Shown here one piece after another: positions 1 through 7,561 of a stretch of DNA of 14,128 bases. A program made the position numbers and the translations under genes. The stretch's first letter is position 1; each line of letters starts with the position of its first letter. The notes under the pieces are model-generated. The model saw only the letters and a program-made list of their open reading frames with translations. It searched no databases and was not told the DNA's origin. Location: the NCBI GenBank assembly GCA_021805265.1, contig JAJZFR010000179.1:1-14128 (forward strand), given 5' to 3'. This stretch comes from Acidobacteriota bacterium (GTDB taxonomy: Bacteria; Acidobacteriota; Terriglobia; Terriglobales; Acidobacteriaceae).

Positions 1-1
1 C

Positions 2-280
2 TTGAACAACACACGCACCAACGAAAAGTCCGAGCTGCCCGTCACCGGACTCTTCCTCGGCATCGGCCACGAACCCAACGCAAAGATGTTCCACGGCCAG
101 ATCGATCTCGACGAGGACGGCTATATCCAGACGCGCGACCAGGTGCTTACCCGCGTTCCCGGTGTCTTTGCCTGCGGCGACGTTCAGGACCGACGCTATC
201 GACAGGCCATTACCGCCGCTGGCTCCGGCTGCATGGCCGCGCTCGAAGCGGAAAAGTATCTGGAAACGCACGGCCACTGA
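2..280 (+). CDS. trxB: Thioredoxin reductase, C-terminal part (cut by window start)
   Basis: This is the C-terminal 92 residues of a FAD/NAD(P)H-dependent disulfide oxidoreductase of the thioredoxin reductase type, a cytoplasmic enzyme that passes electrons from NADPH to thioredoxin. The visible part has the end of the NADPH domain (GLFLGIGHEPN) and then the C-terminal FAD-binding signature, GVFACGDVQDRRYRQ followed by the AAGSGCMAALEAEKYL helix, as in TrxB. The redox-active CxxC would lie upstream, outside the window, so identity rests on this tail. The TTG at position 2 is an internal Leu codon and not a start. The reading frame is open to the window edge. The next gene starts 37 bp after the stop on the same strand, so co-transcription is possible. 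Confidence 0.88.
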   Translation: MNNTRTNEKSELPVTGLFLGIGHEPNAKMFHGQIDLDEDGYIQTRDQVLTRVPGVFACGDVQDRRYRQAITAAGSGCMAALEAEKYLETHGH

Positions 281-317
281 GCCTAAGCAGTGGGACGGGC
301 ATCGACGGTAGAAATCC

Positions 318-1127
318 ATGAGCCAAGCCGGCAATCCCGACAGCAATCCAGCCTGCGATCTCGACGGCCATTTCGCCGCGCGGCTCGAACAGCTTGAGGA
401 TTCCATCGCCGCAGCCTGTCGCGCAGCGGCTAGCCCACGCGCCGAGGTCGAGTTGATGGCCGTCTCGAAGACGCATCCCGTCGAAGCGATCCTCGCGGCG
501 CAGCGGCTGGGCCTCACGCTCTTCGGCGAAAATCGCGTCCAGGAGTTCGCTGGGAAGTCCGCCGCACTGCCCCGAGACCAGCGCGCCGCCATGCGCGTTC
601 ACCTCATCGGTCACCTGCAGGGCAACAAGGCCGCGCGAGCCGCGGAACTCTTTGACGGCATCGATTCGCTCGATTCGCTCTCGCTCGCCGAGCGCCTCAA
701 TACAGCCGCAAATACAGCCGCCAAGACAGCCGCCAGGACAGCCGCCAGGACAGCCGCCGAGCGAGCGGGCAAGCGCCTGCCCGTGCTGGTCGAGATCAAG
801 CTCAGCGACGAAGCCTCGAAGACCGGCCTTGCGCCCGACGCGCGCGAGCTTGCCGATCTGCTCGAGCGCCTGCCCGCGCTCAGCCATCTTGACCCGCAGG
901 GTTTGATGACCATCGCCCCGCTCGGCGTCGGCCAAGACCAGACCCGCGCCTGTTTCCGCCAACTCCGCCAGTTGCGCGACTCGCTCAGCGCTACGCATCC
1001 GCGCCTCGATCTCCGCGTGCTCTCGATGGGAATGAGCGGCGACTTCGCCCTCGCCATTGCCGAGGGCGCAACGCGCATCCGCGTTGGCACTGCGCTTTTC
1101 GGCGCCCGCGCAACCCACTCTGCCTGA
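318..1127 (+). CDS. yggS: YggS/PLPBP-family pyridoxal phosphate-binding protein with an internal TAA(N/K/R) repeat
   Basis: This is a cytoplasmic PLP homeostasis protein (YggS/PROSC family), a single alanine-racemase-like barrel that binds pyridoxal 5'-phosphate and is thought to buffer it; no catalytic reaction is established for the family. Family motifs appear in order: VSKTHP with the Schiff-base Lys at residue 51, GENRVQE (70-76), HLIGHLQGNK (95-104), the VEIKLSDEASKTGL strand, GLMTIAPL, and the phosphate-binding C-terminal stretch SMGMSGDFALAI followed by RIRVGTALFG. At 269 residues it is longer than the usual ~230. About 20 of the extra residues are a tandem four-residue repeat at 128-147, between the helix LSLAERL and the strand LPVLVEIK, where most homologues have only a short loop. 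No good Shine-Dalgarno precedes the ATG at 318; it was chosen because the conserved core follows about 45 residues later. Confidence 0.92.
   Translation: MSQAGNPDSNPACDLDGHFAARLEQLEDSIAAACRAAASPRAEVELMAVSKTHPVEAILAAQRLGLTLFGENRVQEFAGKSAALPRDQRAAMRVHLIGHLQGNKAARAAELFDGIDSLDSLSLAERLNTAANTAAKTAARTAARTAAERAGKRLPVLVEIKLSDEASKTGLAPDARELADLLERLPALSHLDPQGLMTIAPLGVGQDQTRACFRQLRQLRDSLSATHPRLDLRVLSMGMSGDFALAIAEGATRIRVGTALFGARATHSA
699..758 (+). repeat. 12-bp tandem repeat, five units, in frame inside yggS
   Basis: Five consecutive 12-bp units occur at 699-710, 711-722, 723-734, 735-746 and 747-758. They share the core ACAGCCGC. The last two are identical (AGGACAGCCGCC) and the third differs from them by one base. 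Each unit is four codons, giving NTAA, NTAA, KTAA, RTAA and RTAA, so copy-number change would not shift the frame. Increasing identity toward the 3' end suggests recent expansion by slippage. Confidence 0.9.
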
Positions 1128-1201
1128 TTCCTCGCCCGTCAACTGCGTCCCTCCGAGCCTATCCGGTACACTCGTTCCTACGGCACCGACTTCTTTTTCA
1201 T

Positions 1202-1205
1202 GAGG
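1202..1205 (+). promoter_or_regulatory. Shine-Dalgarno GAGG deciding the symporter start
   Basis: GAGG lies 9 nt before the ATG at 1215. The upstream in-frame ATG at 1200 has no purine-rich site before it (it follows TTCTTTTTC). This favours the 1215 start, which also puts the first membrane helix directly at the N-terminus. Confidence 0.55.
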
Positions 1206-1214
1206 CCGCCCTCG

Positions 1215-2639
1215 ATGTACATCCTCTTTCTTGCGCTCATCATCGCCGCGCTGCTGGCCATCGCCATCTACCGCGCCACCACGGTCAGGACCAAGGCTGA
1301 TTTCCTCGTCGCCGGGCGTTCCCTGCCCGCAATTGTGCTGGTCTTTACCCTGCTCAGCTCGTGGATCGGGGCCGGTTCGCTCTTCGCCGGGGCAGAGGCC
1401 GCCTATCGCAACGGCTTTGCCGCGCTCTGGATTCCCGCCGGCGGATGGATCGGACTCCTGCTCATCTACTTCATCGCGCCGCGCGCCCGCCGCTTCGCTC
1501 AGTTCACCATCCCAGACCTGCTCGAGGCGCGTTACAACCAGACCGCGCGTGTGCTCGGCACCATCGCCATTGTCTTCGCCTACACGGGCATCGCCAGCTA
1601 CCAGTTTCGCGCGGGCGGAGACGTGCTCCATCTCATCTTTCCCGATGTCGTCACGCCTGTGCTCGGAACCTACCTGATCGCGTTCTTCGTCATCGTCCTC
1701 ACTGCGCTTGCGGGCATGTCTTCCGTCGCCTACTCCGACGTGCTCATCGGCAGCATCGTCACTGCGGTCTGCATCGTCGCCGCGCCCTATCTGCTGGTCC
1801 ACGCGGGCGGATGGCCGGGCGTCCACGCCGCGCTGCCCGCCACCCACTTTGAGGTGCTGGGCAATCTCACGCTCGTCCATGCACTGGAATTTCTCTTTCC
1901 TACGCTCCTGCTCATGCTCGGCAATCAGGCCATGTACCAGAAGTTTTTCTCCGCCCGCTCGGAGCGCGATGCGCGACGCGCCGTCGTCGGCTGGATCGTC
2001 GGAACGGTCATCCTCGAGTCGCTCATCGTCTCCATCGCCGTCTTCGGCTCGGCGCTGTTTCCCTCCGGCGAAGTCGCCGAGCATCCCCGCGAAATCATCG
2101 CCTACACGGCGCGCCACGGACTGCCCGCCATGCTTGGCGCGCTGCTGCTCGCCGCCGTCTTCGCCAAGGTCATCTCCACCGCGTCGAACTTTCTCTTTTC
2201 GCCAGCCACCAATCTCGTCAACGACGTCTTTGTCCGCTACATCGCTCCTCAGGCGGGCAACAAACGCGTCCTCATGGTCAGCCGCCTCATGGTGGTGCTG
2301 CTGGGCTGCTGGGCGCTTTATCAAGCCGTTTACGCCGAGAGTATCCTCGAAAAAATGCTCTGGGCCTACACCATCTACTCCGCCGCGCTCACCCCGGTCA
2401 TCCTCGCCGCGTTCTACTCGCGCCGCGTCACCGCCTGGGGAGCCGTCTCGGCCATTGCCACCGGCACCGCCATCACCCTCGCCTGGGACCTGCCAGCTTT
2501 TCGCGGCGTCTTTCCCGCCTGGATCGCCCAGCGCGACGCCATCTTTCCCGCGCTCCTGGTCGCCCTTGCCGCGATGATCCTCGTCAGCCTCGTCACGGCT
2601 CCGCCCAAGCCCGAGCAACTGGCCCGCTTCAGCAACTGA
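1215..2639 (+). CDS. Sodium:solute symporter (SSS family)
   Basis: This is an inner-membrane, Na+-coupled solute uptake protein of the SSS/SLC5 family (474 residues from the ATG at 1215; a further ATG at 1200 would add five). It is hydrophobic throughout, with about 13 predicted membrane segments. Family landmarks are KADFLVAGRSLP (27-38) after helix 1, the broken-helix region LLSSWIGAGSLFAGAEAAYRNG (46-67), MSSVAYSDVLIG (168-179), and STASNFLFSPATNLVNDVF (321-339). The last corresponds to the helix that contributes Ser/Thr ligands to the sodium site in family structures. The substrate cannot be read from sequence; the family includes carriers for sugars, proline, pantothenate, carboxylates and others. 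A TACACT hexamer at 1167-1172 could be a -10 element, but no matching -35 is visible. The stop is followed at once by a tandem repeat leading into the DUF503 gene. Confidence 0.9.
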   Translation: MYILFLALIIAALLAIAIYRATTVRTKADFLVAGRSLPAIVLVFTLLSSWIGAGSLFAGAEAAYRNGFAALWIPAGGWIGLLLIYFIAPRARRFAQFTIPDLLEARYNQTARVLGTIAIVFAYTGIASYQFRAGGDVLHLIFPDVVTPVLGTYLIAFFVIVLTALAGMSSVAYSDVLIGSIVTAVCIVAAPYLLVHAGGWPGVHAALPATHFEVLGNLTLVHALEFLFPTLLLMLGNQAMYQKFFSARSERDARRAVVGWIVGTVILESLIVSIAVFGSALFPSGEVAEHPREIIAYTARHGLPAMLGALLLAAVFAKVISTASNFLFSPATNLVNDVFVRYIAPQAGNKRVLMVSRLMVVLLGCWALYQAVYAESILEKMLWAYTIYSAALTPVILAAFYSRRVTAWGAVSAIATGTAITLAWDLPAFRGVFPAWIAQRDAIFPALLVALAAMILVSLVTAPPKPEQLARFSN

Positions 2640-2681
2640 CCAGAATGGTGACCGACCAGAATGGTGACTGACCAGCAATGG
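2638..2681 (+). repeat. 16-bp tandem repeat across the symporter stop and DUF503 start
   Basis: GACCAGAATGGTGAC occurs at 2638-2652 and again, identically, at 2654-2668. A third, diverged copy (GACCAGCAATGG) begins at 2670. The period is 16 bp. The first copy begins inside the symporter TGA stop (2637-2639) and the third contains the ATG (2678) of the next gene. GGTGA in the second copy lies 10 nt before that ATG and is the best ribosome-binding candidate for it. Confidence 0.85.
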
Positions 2682-3007
2682 CAATTGCCCGCATGATCGT
2701 CGAACTCCGCATTCCCCACGCTCGCTCCCTCAAGGACCGCCGTCAGGTCGTCCGCGCGCTCAAGGATCGCCTGCGCCACGGCTTCAACATCTCGGTCGCC
2801 GAACTCGACGAAGCCGTTCTCTGGCAGAGCGCAACAATCGGCATCGTCGCCATCTCCGGCTCATGCAACTACCTGCGCGGCGAGATGGAGATCGTCGAGC
2901 AGGCCATCAACCGCATGACCGCCGAACTCGGCGCCGAGATCGAAGACTGCTGGTGGGAGTTTGTCGAGTCGGACGAAACCGAGGAACCGCCTGAAATTGA
3001 CTCCTGA
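2678..3007 (+). CDS. DUF503 (YlxP-like) family protein
   Basis: This 109-residue cytoplasmic protein matches the small DUF503/YlxP family. The N-terminal strand AIARMIVELRIPHARSLKDRR, with the conserved SLKDRR and a following VVRALKDRLR helix, is the family hallmark. Next come FNISVAELDEAVLWQSATIGIVAISG and a C-terminal helix with an acidic tail. In many bacteria the family gene sits near nusA-infB-rbfA and a ribosome or RNA role has been suggested, but function is not established. Here it lies instead directly behind a symporter with a 38-bp gap made of a tandem repeat, so it may be translated from the same message. The nearest in-frame start fits the family N-terminus exactly. Confidence 0.85.
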   Translation: MAIARMIVELRIPHARSLKDRRQVVRALKDRLRHGFNISVAELDEAVLWQSATIGIVAISGSCNYLRGEMEIVEQAINRMTAELGAEIEDCWWEFVESDETEEPPEIDS

Positions 3008-3097
3008 CCCGCGACCCAAGCCGCGTGTTACCCTACCTCCACTTCATTTCCTCGTCCGGCAAGACTCCGCTATCGTCGCGCCATTTCAAGGAGCCTC

Positions 3098-4828
3098 ATG
3101 GTTTCCCTACGCACTCTCGCTGTTGCCTCCGCGCTCGCGGCCATCGCCTTGCCCATGCTCGGCCGGCCGATGCCCGCCCAGTCCGCGCCCTCCAGCGCTG
3201 CCCACTCCGCCTTTGCTCCCTATGACATCGTCATCGAGCACGGCCACGTGATCGACGGCACCGGCTCGCCCTGGTACGCGGCCCAGATCGGCATCCGCAA
3301 CGGTAAGATCGCCGCCATCGGCAAGCTCGACGGCCAGCCCCGCAAACTGACCATCGACGCCGCAGGCCAGGTAGTCGCGCCCGGATTCATTGACATGCTC
3401 GGCCAGTCCGAACTCAACATGCTCGTCGATCCTCGCGTTCCGTCCAAAATCTACCAGGGCATCACCACCGAGATCACCGGTGAGGGCGACTCCGTGGCTC
3501 CGCTCAACGCCGCCATGATCGCCGCCAATCGCGACGAGTACGCCCACCTGGGCATCACCGCCGACTGGACCACACTCGGCCAGTACTTCGCCCGGCTCGA
3601 ACGCCAGGGCATGGGCATCAACCTGGCAAGCTACGTCGGCGCGACCGGCGTTCGCCACATCGTGCTTGGCGAGGCCGACGTGGCCCCCACCCCAGCGCAG
3701 CTTGACCAGATGCGCGCGCTCGTCCGCCAGGCCATGCTCGAGGGAGCCGTCGGTCTCTCCACCTCGCTGCAATACGCGCCAGCGCCCTACGCCAAAACCC
3801 CCGAGCTCATCGCTCTCGCCGGCGAAGCGGCGAAGTACGGCGGCATCTACGCCACCCACGTCCGCTCCGAGAGCGACGCCATCCTGCCCGCCATCGACGA
3901 AGCCGCCACCATCGGTCGCGAAGCCCATACCTCGGTCGAAATCTGGCACCTGAAAGCCGCTGGCCACGCCAACTGGGGACGCATGCCCGAGATCGTCGCC
4001 CGCATTGACAACTACCGCGCAGCGGGCCTCGACATCGCCGCAGACACCTACGCCTACACCGCCTGGGGCAACCCGTTCTCCGCCTTCATCCCGCCCTGGG
4101 CGCACGAAGGCGGCGACGCGAAGCTCCTCGAACGGCTCCAGGACCCCGCCACTCGCGCCCGCATCCGCGCCGACTTGCTCAACCCCCACTCCGACTGGGA
4201 CAACGAGTGGCAGGAAATCTCCGGGCCACAGGACATCCTCATCACCGGCGTCCAGAATCCCGACCTCAAGCCCCTGCTCGGCAAGCGACTCTCCGAGATT
4301 GCCGCCCAGTGGCAGGAAGACCCCATTGACGCGCTTTGCGACCTGCTCCTGCGCGACCACGCAGACACTGAAGTCGCCGTCTTCGCCATGAGCGAGCCGG
4401 ATGTTGTGCTGGCGCTCAGGCAGCCCTGGGTCTCGATCGACAACGACGCCGGAGGCACCTCGCCCGACGGCCTGCTCGGCCAGCAGCACACCCACCCCAG
4501 AGCCTACGGAACCTTTCCCCGCATCCTCAGAAAATACGTTCGCGAGGAGAATGTCCTCACCCTCGAAGACGCCATCCGCAAATTCTCCGCTCTGCCCGCC
4601 CAGCGTCTCCGCCTGGGCGACCGCGGAGTCCTCAAGCTGGGCCTCGCCGCCGACATCGTCGTCTTCGATCCGGCCACCATCCGCGACCTCGCCACCTATG
4701 AAGACCCCAACCAGCTCTCCGTCGGCATGCGCTTTGTGCTGGTCAACGGCGTACCCGTCATCGCGGAGGGCAGGATGACCGGCGCGCTCCCCGGCAAAGT
4801 CCTGCGCGGGCCTGGCTACCAACCCTGA
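3098..4828 (+). CDS. Secreted D-aminoacylase-like amidohydrolase with altered metal site
   Basis: This 576-residue protein belongs to the amidohydrolase superfamily and resembles N-acyl-D-amino-acid deacylases (D-aminoacylases). An N-terminal hydrophobic stretch (about residues 7-21) ending near AQSA (27-30) looks like a Sec signal peptide, so it probably acts in the periplasm. The domain order fits: small beta domain (YDIVIEHGHVIDGTG, 42-56), the barrel from VVAPGFIDM (92-100), YATHVRSE with His254, IWHLKAAG with His284, SIDNDAGG with Asp448/Asp450, and the C-terminal GLAADIVVFDP strand (515-525). The odd point is FIDMLGQSE (97-105), where D-aminoacylases have FIDxHTH; both metal-ligand His are absent (Leu101, Gln103). 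The usual VVVGNCG region reads EITGEGDS (125-132), lacking the bridging Cys. This may mark a distinct mononuclear-metal subfamily. AAGGAG (3088-3093) lies 4 nt before the ATG. Substrate unknown. Confidence 0.85.
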   Translation: MVSLRTLAVASALAAIALPMLGRPMPAQSAPSSAAHSAFAPYDIVIEHGHVIDGTGSPWYAAQIGIRNGKIAAIGKLDGQPRKLTIDAAGQVVAPGFIDMLGQSELNMLVDPRVPSKIYQGITTEITGEGDSVAPLNAAMIAANRDEYAHLGITADWTTLGQYFARLERQGMGINLASYVGATGVRHIVLGEADVAPTPAQLDQMRALVRQAMLEGAVGLSTSLQYAPAPYAKTPELIALAGEAAKYGGIYATHVRSESDAILPAIDEAATIGREAHTSVEIWHLKAAGHANWGRMPEIVARIDNYRAAGLDIAADTYAYTAWGNPFSAFIPPWAHEGGDAKLLERLQDPATRARIRADLLNPHSDWDNEWQEISGPQDILITGVQNPDLKPLLGKRLSEIAAQWQEDPIDALCDLLLRDHADTEVAVFAMSEPDVVLALRQPWVSIDNDAGGTSPDGLLGQQHTHPRAYGTFPRILRKYVREENVLTLEDAIRKFSALPAQRLRLGDRGVLKLGLAADIVVFDPATIRDLATYEDPNQLSVGMRFVLVNGVPVIAEGRMTGALPGKVLRGPGYQP

Positions 4829-4839
4829 AGTTCCGCCCT

Positions 4840-4851
4840 GACTTATAAGTC
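4840..4851. repeat. 12-bp perfect palindrome GACTTATAAGTC
   Basis: A perfect dyad lies between two convergent genes, 12 bp after the amidohydrolase stop. It has no loop and no T-run, so it is not an obvious terminator. It could be a protein-binding site or chance; the context gives no further clue. Confidence 0.4.
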
Positions 4852-4922
4852 GTGCAGCCGGAAGACAAATCGGAACAAATCAGAATCGAGCCGCAGTTAC
4901 TGCTGAGGATTGGCCGCATATC

Positions 4923-7295
4923 TCAGCGCGTCCGCCCTCGCGACTGGCCACCGCCCTGAATCGGATTGCGGATTTCGTTCTCACGCTTCTGCTCTTTGTG
5001 CAGGTACATGGCCATATCCGCCGCACGTTGCAGATCATCCTTGTCCACTCCGTCTTCCGGGGAAACCGCCAGACCAATGCTCGCCGCTCCCTGCAACGTA
5101 TAGCCTTCGATCACGAAGGGCGCATCGAAACACCGCTCGATACGCTGCACGATCTCCTCGGCATCGCCGCGCGTCGGTATCCCCGGAATCAGCGCAATGA
5201 ACTCGTCGCCGCCGATCCGCGCCAGCACGTCGCGACCACGCAACTGCTGCTTCATCCGCAGCGCCACCTCCTGCAGAAAAAAATCTCCCACGCGATGTCC
5301 GTAGCGATCGTTCACTTCCTTGAACCGATCCAGGTCCACATACACCAGCCCCAGCTTGCAGCCGTCCCGGCCAACTTCCTCGAGCATGCCCACTATCTGC
5401 CGCTCGAAGCTGAAGCGATTCGGAATATCCGTCAACAGGTCGTACTCCGACCGGCGACGCAGGTCCTGGTAGAGCCGCTGGGTGGTAATCGCCAGCTCCG
5501 CCAGCCGCGCCCCCACCGCCAGTGCTTCTCGAGTCTCGGCCAGTTCCGTCCCCTGAAACGCCGCCGAGACATGCAGCGTGCCCAGCGACTCTCCTTCCGT
5601 CCCGATCAGGGTCTCCGAAGCCACCGAAAAGTCAGAGGGCCTCGTTCCATCTCCTCCCGGATCCCATTCCTCGTTCAGCTCTGCCCAGCAATATGCCCCA
5701 TGCAGCCGAAACGATACCAGCCCCGTCACTTCCTCGATAATCTCTCCGAGCGGCCGCGCTCGGCTGATCCGCTCCAGAATCATCCCGCGCTTCTGTTCAT
5801 AGAGCGCATAGCGACGCTGGCTCGCCGCCTCATCGAGACTCTTCCGCTCCAGCACCTCGGTCTGCTCGCGCACCTTGTAGCCGAGCAGCGCCACCCAGCC
5901 CACCGCAGTCAGGATCACCAGCGCCAGCGCACCCACCACATAGATCAGCCGCTCCACCGTCCACCACGAGGGCAGCTCGATCAGCTCCACATCCTCCGGC
6001 GAACGCATCCTCACCTCGAACCAGAGCCGATCCCGCCAATGATCCCCGCTATCCACAAAACAATCTCCCGTCACCCGGATGTGACTCCCCACCGTGATCG
6101 GCTCTGCCAAAACCCCCATTTTCGCGTCTGCGGAACTCTGCCGGATCGATGCCGAGAACAGGTGGTCCCCTGAGCGCAGGATGTACATCTCGACGCGCCC
6201 ATCCTTCACCTCGGCCACCACTTCCCCCTCCATCGACACCAGATCGAACGCATTTCGCCCCGTCGAGGCGTCGTCCCAGTCGATCGACTTCGGCTCGACC
6301 ATCATGGCTTTCGGCCTCTCGCGCAGCTCCCGAAGTTGACCATCCACCATGCGAATGCTCTCCTGATCGATGTCGGGAAAGCCCGTTGCCTCGACCGCAT
6401 CCCCCGCGTGCAGTGGCTGCGTCGTGCGCGTCTCCACCAGAATCGAGTGATTCCCGTTCTGGATCACCGCCAGCGACCCCGGCTCGAAATAGGTCAGCGT
6501 CCCCGCAATCCTGACCCGCTCGCTTTTGTTCTCGTCCTGGTAGCCAAAACCCACCTCCGAAATCGGCGTCAACGGAGTGGTCCACACGTTCCTCTTCGCG
6601 CGACGCAGCACAGTCAACTGATTCGGCGAGGCAAGATCGATCCATATACCGGCCAGTTGCATCTTGCTGTCGAACGCGCCGCTCGCCGTGCCGGTTACCT
6701 GTATCTCCGCGCCAGGCAAGTCCTCCGGCGTGAGCGTCCCCGCGTGGGCCAGGATCACCGAGACATCGCCCCCCGCCATCCGAACCGAGATGCGAGCACC
6801 CGGACCGGGAGCCGCATCGTCAAAGGCCGCCGCCAGCACCTGCCCCGTAACGGTTACAAAGCGGCAGTCCAGTCGCGCATGGATCAGGTCGTTGTAGCTC
6901 GCGGCGATTGGCTTCGGCAGTTCGCCGTGGCCCAGAAACTTCACCTCCGAGGCAAGAATCCGCGGATGAAAGCTCGCTCCCGTCACGCCGGTTACGCGGA
7001 CCCGATCCCCGGCATCCAGTCCAATATCCCGCGCAAAGTCCACATAGACAGCCTGGTCGCCATTGCTCAGAAACAACGACCCATTCTGCGGTCGAATGAA
7101 GGTCACCGTCCCTTCCACCACCACCGGAAGCGCCAGCGCCGCCTGCGCGTTGCTCAACGACAACACCTGCTCCATTCGCGTCAGCGGCATGGGAGCAGCC
7201 CACGCGATCCAGGCGCAGCCCAGCAACACCACGGGCACGATCCCCATCGAAGCCCATCGGACGCTGCACACTCGAGCTTTCGCTGTTCCCGTCAT
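4923..7295 (-). CDS. Membrane diguanylate cyclase with four periplasmic OB-like repeats, GAF-like and GGDEF domains
   Basis: This protein (790 residues from the ATG at 7295) makes the second messenger cyclic di-GMP from two GTP. A signal peptide or anchor is visible at 1-34 (GIVPVVLLGCAWIAWA). Next come four similar beta-rich units at about 57-128, 145-226, 259-336 and 352-444, each with a G(T/Q/E)V strand and a later (I/V)xVTG or VEATG strand, typical of OB-fold-like repeats. They are followed by PSWW, a membrane helix (about 452-473), a short coiled region, a GAF-like region (500-610) and a GGDEF domain. The GGDEF domain has YDLLTDIPNRF, VYVDLDRFKEVND, an intact GGDEF at 695-699 and the inhibitory RxxD site (RGRD, 686-689) five residues before it. 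It should therefore be active and feedback-inhibited. The frame stays open to 7727, but that extension is Arg-rich and unlike protein. AAGGA lies 11 nt before the 7295 ATG; ATGs at 7355 and 7391 are alternatives. It converges on the amidohydrolase gene. Confidence 0.88.
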   Translation of the reverse strand: MTGTAKARVCSVRWASMGIVPVVLLGCAWIAWAAPMPLTRMEQVLSLSNAQAALALPVVVEGTVTFIRPQNGSLFLSNGDQAVYVDFARDIGLDAGDRVRVTGVTGASFHPRILASEVKFLGHGELPKPIAASYNDLIHARLDCRFVTVTGQVLAAAFDDAAPGPGARISVRMAGGDVSVILAHAGTLTPEDLPGAEIQVTGTASGAFDSKMQLAGIWIDLASPNQLTVLRRAKRNVWTTPLTPISEVGFGYQDENKSERVRIAGTLTYFEPGSLAVIQNGNHSILVETRTTQPLHAGDAVEATGFPDIDQESIRMVDGQLRELRERPKAMMVEPKSIDWDDASTGRNAFDLVSMEGEVVAEVKDGRVEMYILRSGDHLFSASIRQSSADAKMGVLAEPITVGSHIRVTGDCFVDSGDHWRDRLWFEVRMRSPEDVELIELPSWWTVERLIYVVGALALVILTAVGWVALLGYKVREQTEVLERKSLDEAASQRRYALYEQKRGMILERISRARPLGEIIEEVTGLVSFRLHGAYCWAELNEEWDPGGDGTRPSDFSVASETLIGTEGESLGTLHVSAAFQGTELAETREALAVGARLAELAITTQRLYQDLRRRSEYDLLTDIPNRFSFERQIVGMLEEVGRDGCKLGLVYVDLDRFKEVNDRYGHRVGDFFLQEVALRMKQQLRGRDVLARIGGDEFIALIPGIPTRGDAEEIVQRIERCFDAPFVIEGYTLQGAASIGLAVSPEDGVDKDDLQRAADMAMYLHKEQKRENEIRNPIQGGGQSRGRTR

Positions 7296-7367
7296 TGCCG
7301 TGGTAATCCTTGCCGGAACAGAGCCATGATGGAACTTATCGGCCACTCTCGCCATCCAGTCAGGCGA

Positions 7368-7398
7368 TATTCTCCGATAAATCAGAATCATGAGAATA
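7368..7398. promoter_or_regulatory. Inverted repeat TATTCTC-N17-GAGAATA upstream of the cyclase
   Basis: TATTCTC (7368-7374) and GAGAATA (7392-7398) are exact inverted copies centred about 88 bp upstream of the cyclase start, within the locally AT-rich part of the 266-bp divergent gap to arginase. The spacing suits a dimeric regulator, but no family consensus is recognised. If the cyclase started at the alternative ATG at 7391, the repeat would overlap its 5' end. The rest of the gap (7399-7561) shows no clear promoter. Confidence 0.3.
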
Positions 7399-7548
7399 CT
7401 ACTCCAAGCTGACCGGCTGGAGGATCGATTCCGCCTGGCCCTTCCCCGCTGTTTTCCCGAACCTGTTCTGCGCCAGCCTGTACGGAACGACCCTCCCGCT
7501 GCTCTAATGGTCTGTCGGCCTGGCCTTGCTTGTGTCAAAATCCAGCCG

Positions 7549-7552
7549 GGAG
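7549..7552 (+). promoter_or_regulatory. Shine-Dalgarno GGAG deciding the arginase start
   Basis: GGAG is 9 nt before the ATG at 7562. It abuts the in-frame ATG at 7553 with no spacing and is too far from the TTG at 7526, so 7562 is the preferred start. Confidence 0.6.
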
Positions 7553-7561
7553 ATGTCGCCC

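Noticed and set aside
699..758. Tandem repeat considered as a CRISPR array
   Set aside because: Units are 12 bp, contiguous and coding, with no spacers.
210..2684. Minus-strand open frame of 824 codons opposite yggS and the symporter
   Set aside because: Low-complexity Arg/Gly/Asp/Glu-rich translation without family features; it is the antisense shadow of two clearly conserved genes in GC-rich DNA.
3107..4822. Minus-strand open frame of 571 codons opposite the amidohydrolase
   Set aside because: Gly/Val/Asp-rich shadow translation; the plus strand holds a complete amidohydrolase with signal peptide and ribosome-binding site.
4903..4926. GCTGAG...CTCAGC inverted repeat at the end of the cyclase gene
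   Set aside because: Six-base arms with a 12-nt loop and no T-run; within chance expectation.
4998..7412. Plus-strand open frames (391 and 358 codons) opposite the cyclase
   Set aside because: His/Arg/Pro-rich translations typical of antisense frames; the minus strand carries an intact GGDEF protein.
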